Positions 63,657 through 64,000 of a DNA stretch of 64,000 nt are shown here, one piece after another (position 1 is the first letter of the stretch; every line of letters starts with the position of its first letter). Both the position numbers and the translations under genes were made by a program. The DNA comes from Bacillota bacterium (GTDB lineage: Bacteria > Bacillota > SHA-98 > UBA4971): positions 124,001-188,000 of the forward strand of contig JANLFY010000006.1 of assembly GCA_024653485.1 (NCBI GenBank), given 5' to 3'. A model generated the notes under the pieces. The model saw only the letters and a list, made by a program, of their open reading frames with translations, did not search any database and was not told where the DNA came from.

Positions 63657-64000
63657 GCATTCTCCTCCTCCCAACCCGGGTTTCTACATTCGACAGGAAG
63701 AGAGGCTTTCCTTCTCCACGCTGGGAAGAGGCGCAACTCGATAGGCGGCGGCGCGCCGCTGCCGGCCAAGGCTTTATTTCCCGGGAAATAGCCAAATACC
63801 ACGGCGGCGGCCCGCCGCGTTCGGCCGGGGGCTCTCTTCGGGATCGCCCGGCGCGCCGAGGAAGGCTGCCTCCCGGCGCCTTCCGTAACCGCACTCGGCC
63901 CTTGACCGCGGCTCCGTGCGGCCCGGCAGAGCGCCCTTCCACGCCGGCCTGGAGCTGTTTCGCCGGTTCATTGCGCTGCGTCCGGCAAGGGTGAAAGCTC
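63657..64000. other. Intergenic region at right edge with Noc-type site
   Basis: 344 bases. The exact Noc consensus palindrome lies at 63776-63789. No complete gene. On the minus strand a possible last 11 codons of a gene (ending PDAAQ, stop 63968-63970) run in from the right edge; too short to assign. Confidence 0.45.
63776..63789. promoter_or_regulatory. Noc-type binding site
   Basis: ATTTCCCGGGAAAT, identical to the Bacillus Noc consensus; the palindrome extends to TATTTCCCGGGAAATA (63775-63790). Non-coding, upstream of DUF4446 near the supposed par region. Confidence 0.85.

Noticed and set aside
63968-64000. C-terminus of a ParB-like gene
   Set aside because: Eleven codons are too few to identify anything.

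Overview
The window comes from a high-GC, endospore-forming member of the Bacillota (Firmicutes), probably an anaerobic or thermophilic lineage; this is inferred from gene content, not from a phylogeny. Supporting signs: the order rpsF-ssb-rpsR-(MazG-like)-yybS-rplI-lonC-dnaB-purA typical of Firmicutes origin regions, the spore-associated genes yyaC and lonC, split glycine decarboxylase (gcvPA/gcvPB), a tandem glycine riboswitch, a T-box leader before proS, AAGGAGG-type ribosome sites and frequent GTG/TTG starts. A consensus parS site and consensus Noc-type sites, plus bactofilin, M23 peptidase and DUF4446 genes at the right end, suggest that the right edge approaches parA/parB/noc and the replication origin.

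Layout. 1-3.6 kb: a BsuPI-type inhibitor lipoprotein (cut by the left edge) overlapping a subtilisin-like lipoprotein protease, then an HD-domain protein. 4-7.2 kb: Fur/Zur regulator with its own promoter and operator, and a zinc/manganese ABC importer. 7.6-13.4 kb: a DMT permease, three tRNAs (Glu, Val, Gly) each with a sigma-A promoter, a C_GCAxxG_C_C protein, a PflX-like radical SAM protein, azlCD and a ferritin-like protein. 13.5-25.7 kb: mostly leftward housekeeping block (purA, dnaB, lonC, rplI, yybS, mazG-like, rpsR, ssb, rpsF, ychF, DUF951, mscS, YvlD-like, arsC). 25.9-35.3 kb: a glycine-cleavage and lipoylation cluster: tandem glycine riboswitch, gcvT, gcvH, gcvPA, gcvPB, two radical SAM proteins resembling the LipS1/LipS2 lipoyl synthase, lipM and a glycerate kinase, with parS in the gcvT-gcvH gap. 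35.4-48 kb: galT, a PK-C-like protein, DUF554, a C39 peptidase, T-box/proS, threonine aldolase, an orphan amino-acid ABC ATPase, MFS, DUF6504, a tmk with an altered P-loop and an aminotransferase. 48-55.3 kb: the F1Fo ATP synthase operon. 55.4-64 kb: VanW/G5, TPR, YkvI-like, yyaC, UPF0180, phosphoribosyltransferase, bactofilin, M23 peptidase and DUF4446.

Most unusual points. (1) The ATP synthase has no separate atpH: only the C-terminal domain of delta is present, fused to the N-terminus of alpha, which would put three delta C-domains in each F1. (2) The c subunit has a second carboxylate (D30) placed to sit beside the ion-binding E63, reminiscent of the two-carboxylate rotor described in Fusobacterium nucleatum. 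(3) Lipoyl assembly appears to use octanoyl transfer by LipM plus a LipS1/LipS2-type radical SAM pair, coded beside the GcvH they would modify. (4) A secreted protease is paired with a membrane-anchored inhibitor-like protein. (5) parS and Noc-type sites lie in and around metabolic genes.

All start-site choices rest on ribosome-site spacing seen in the sequence. No database search was possible.
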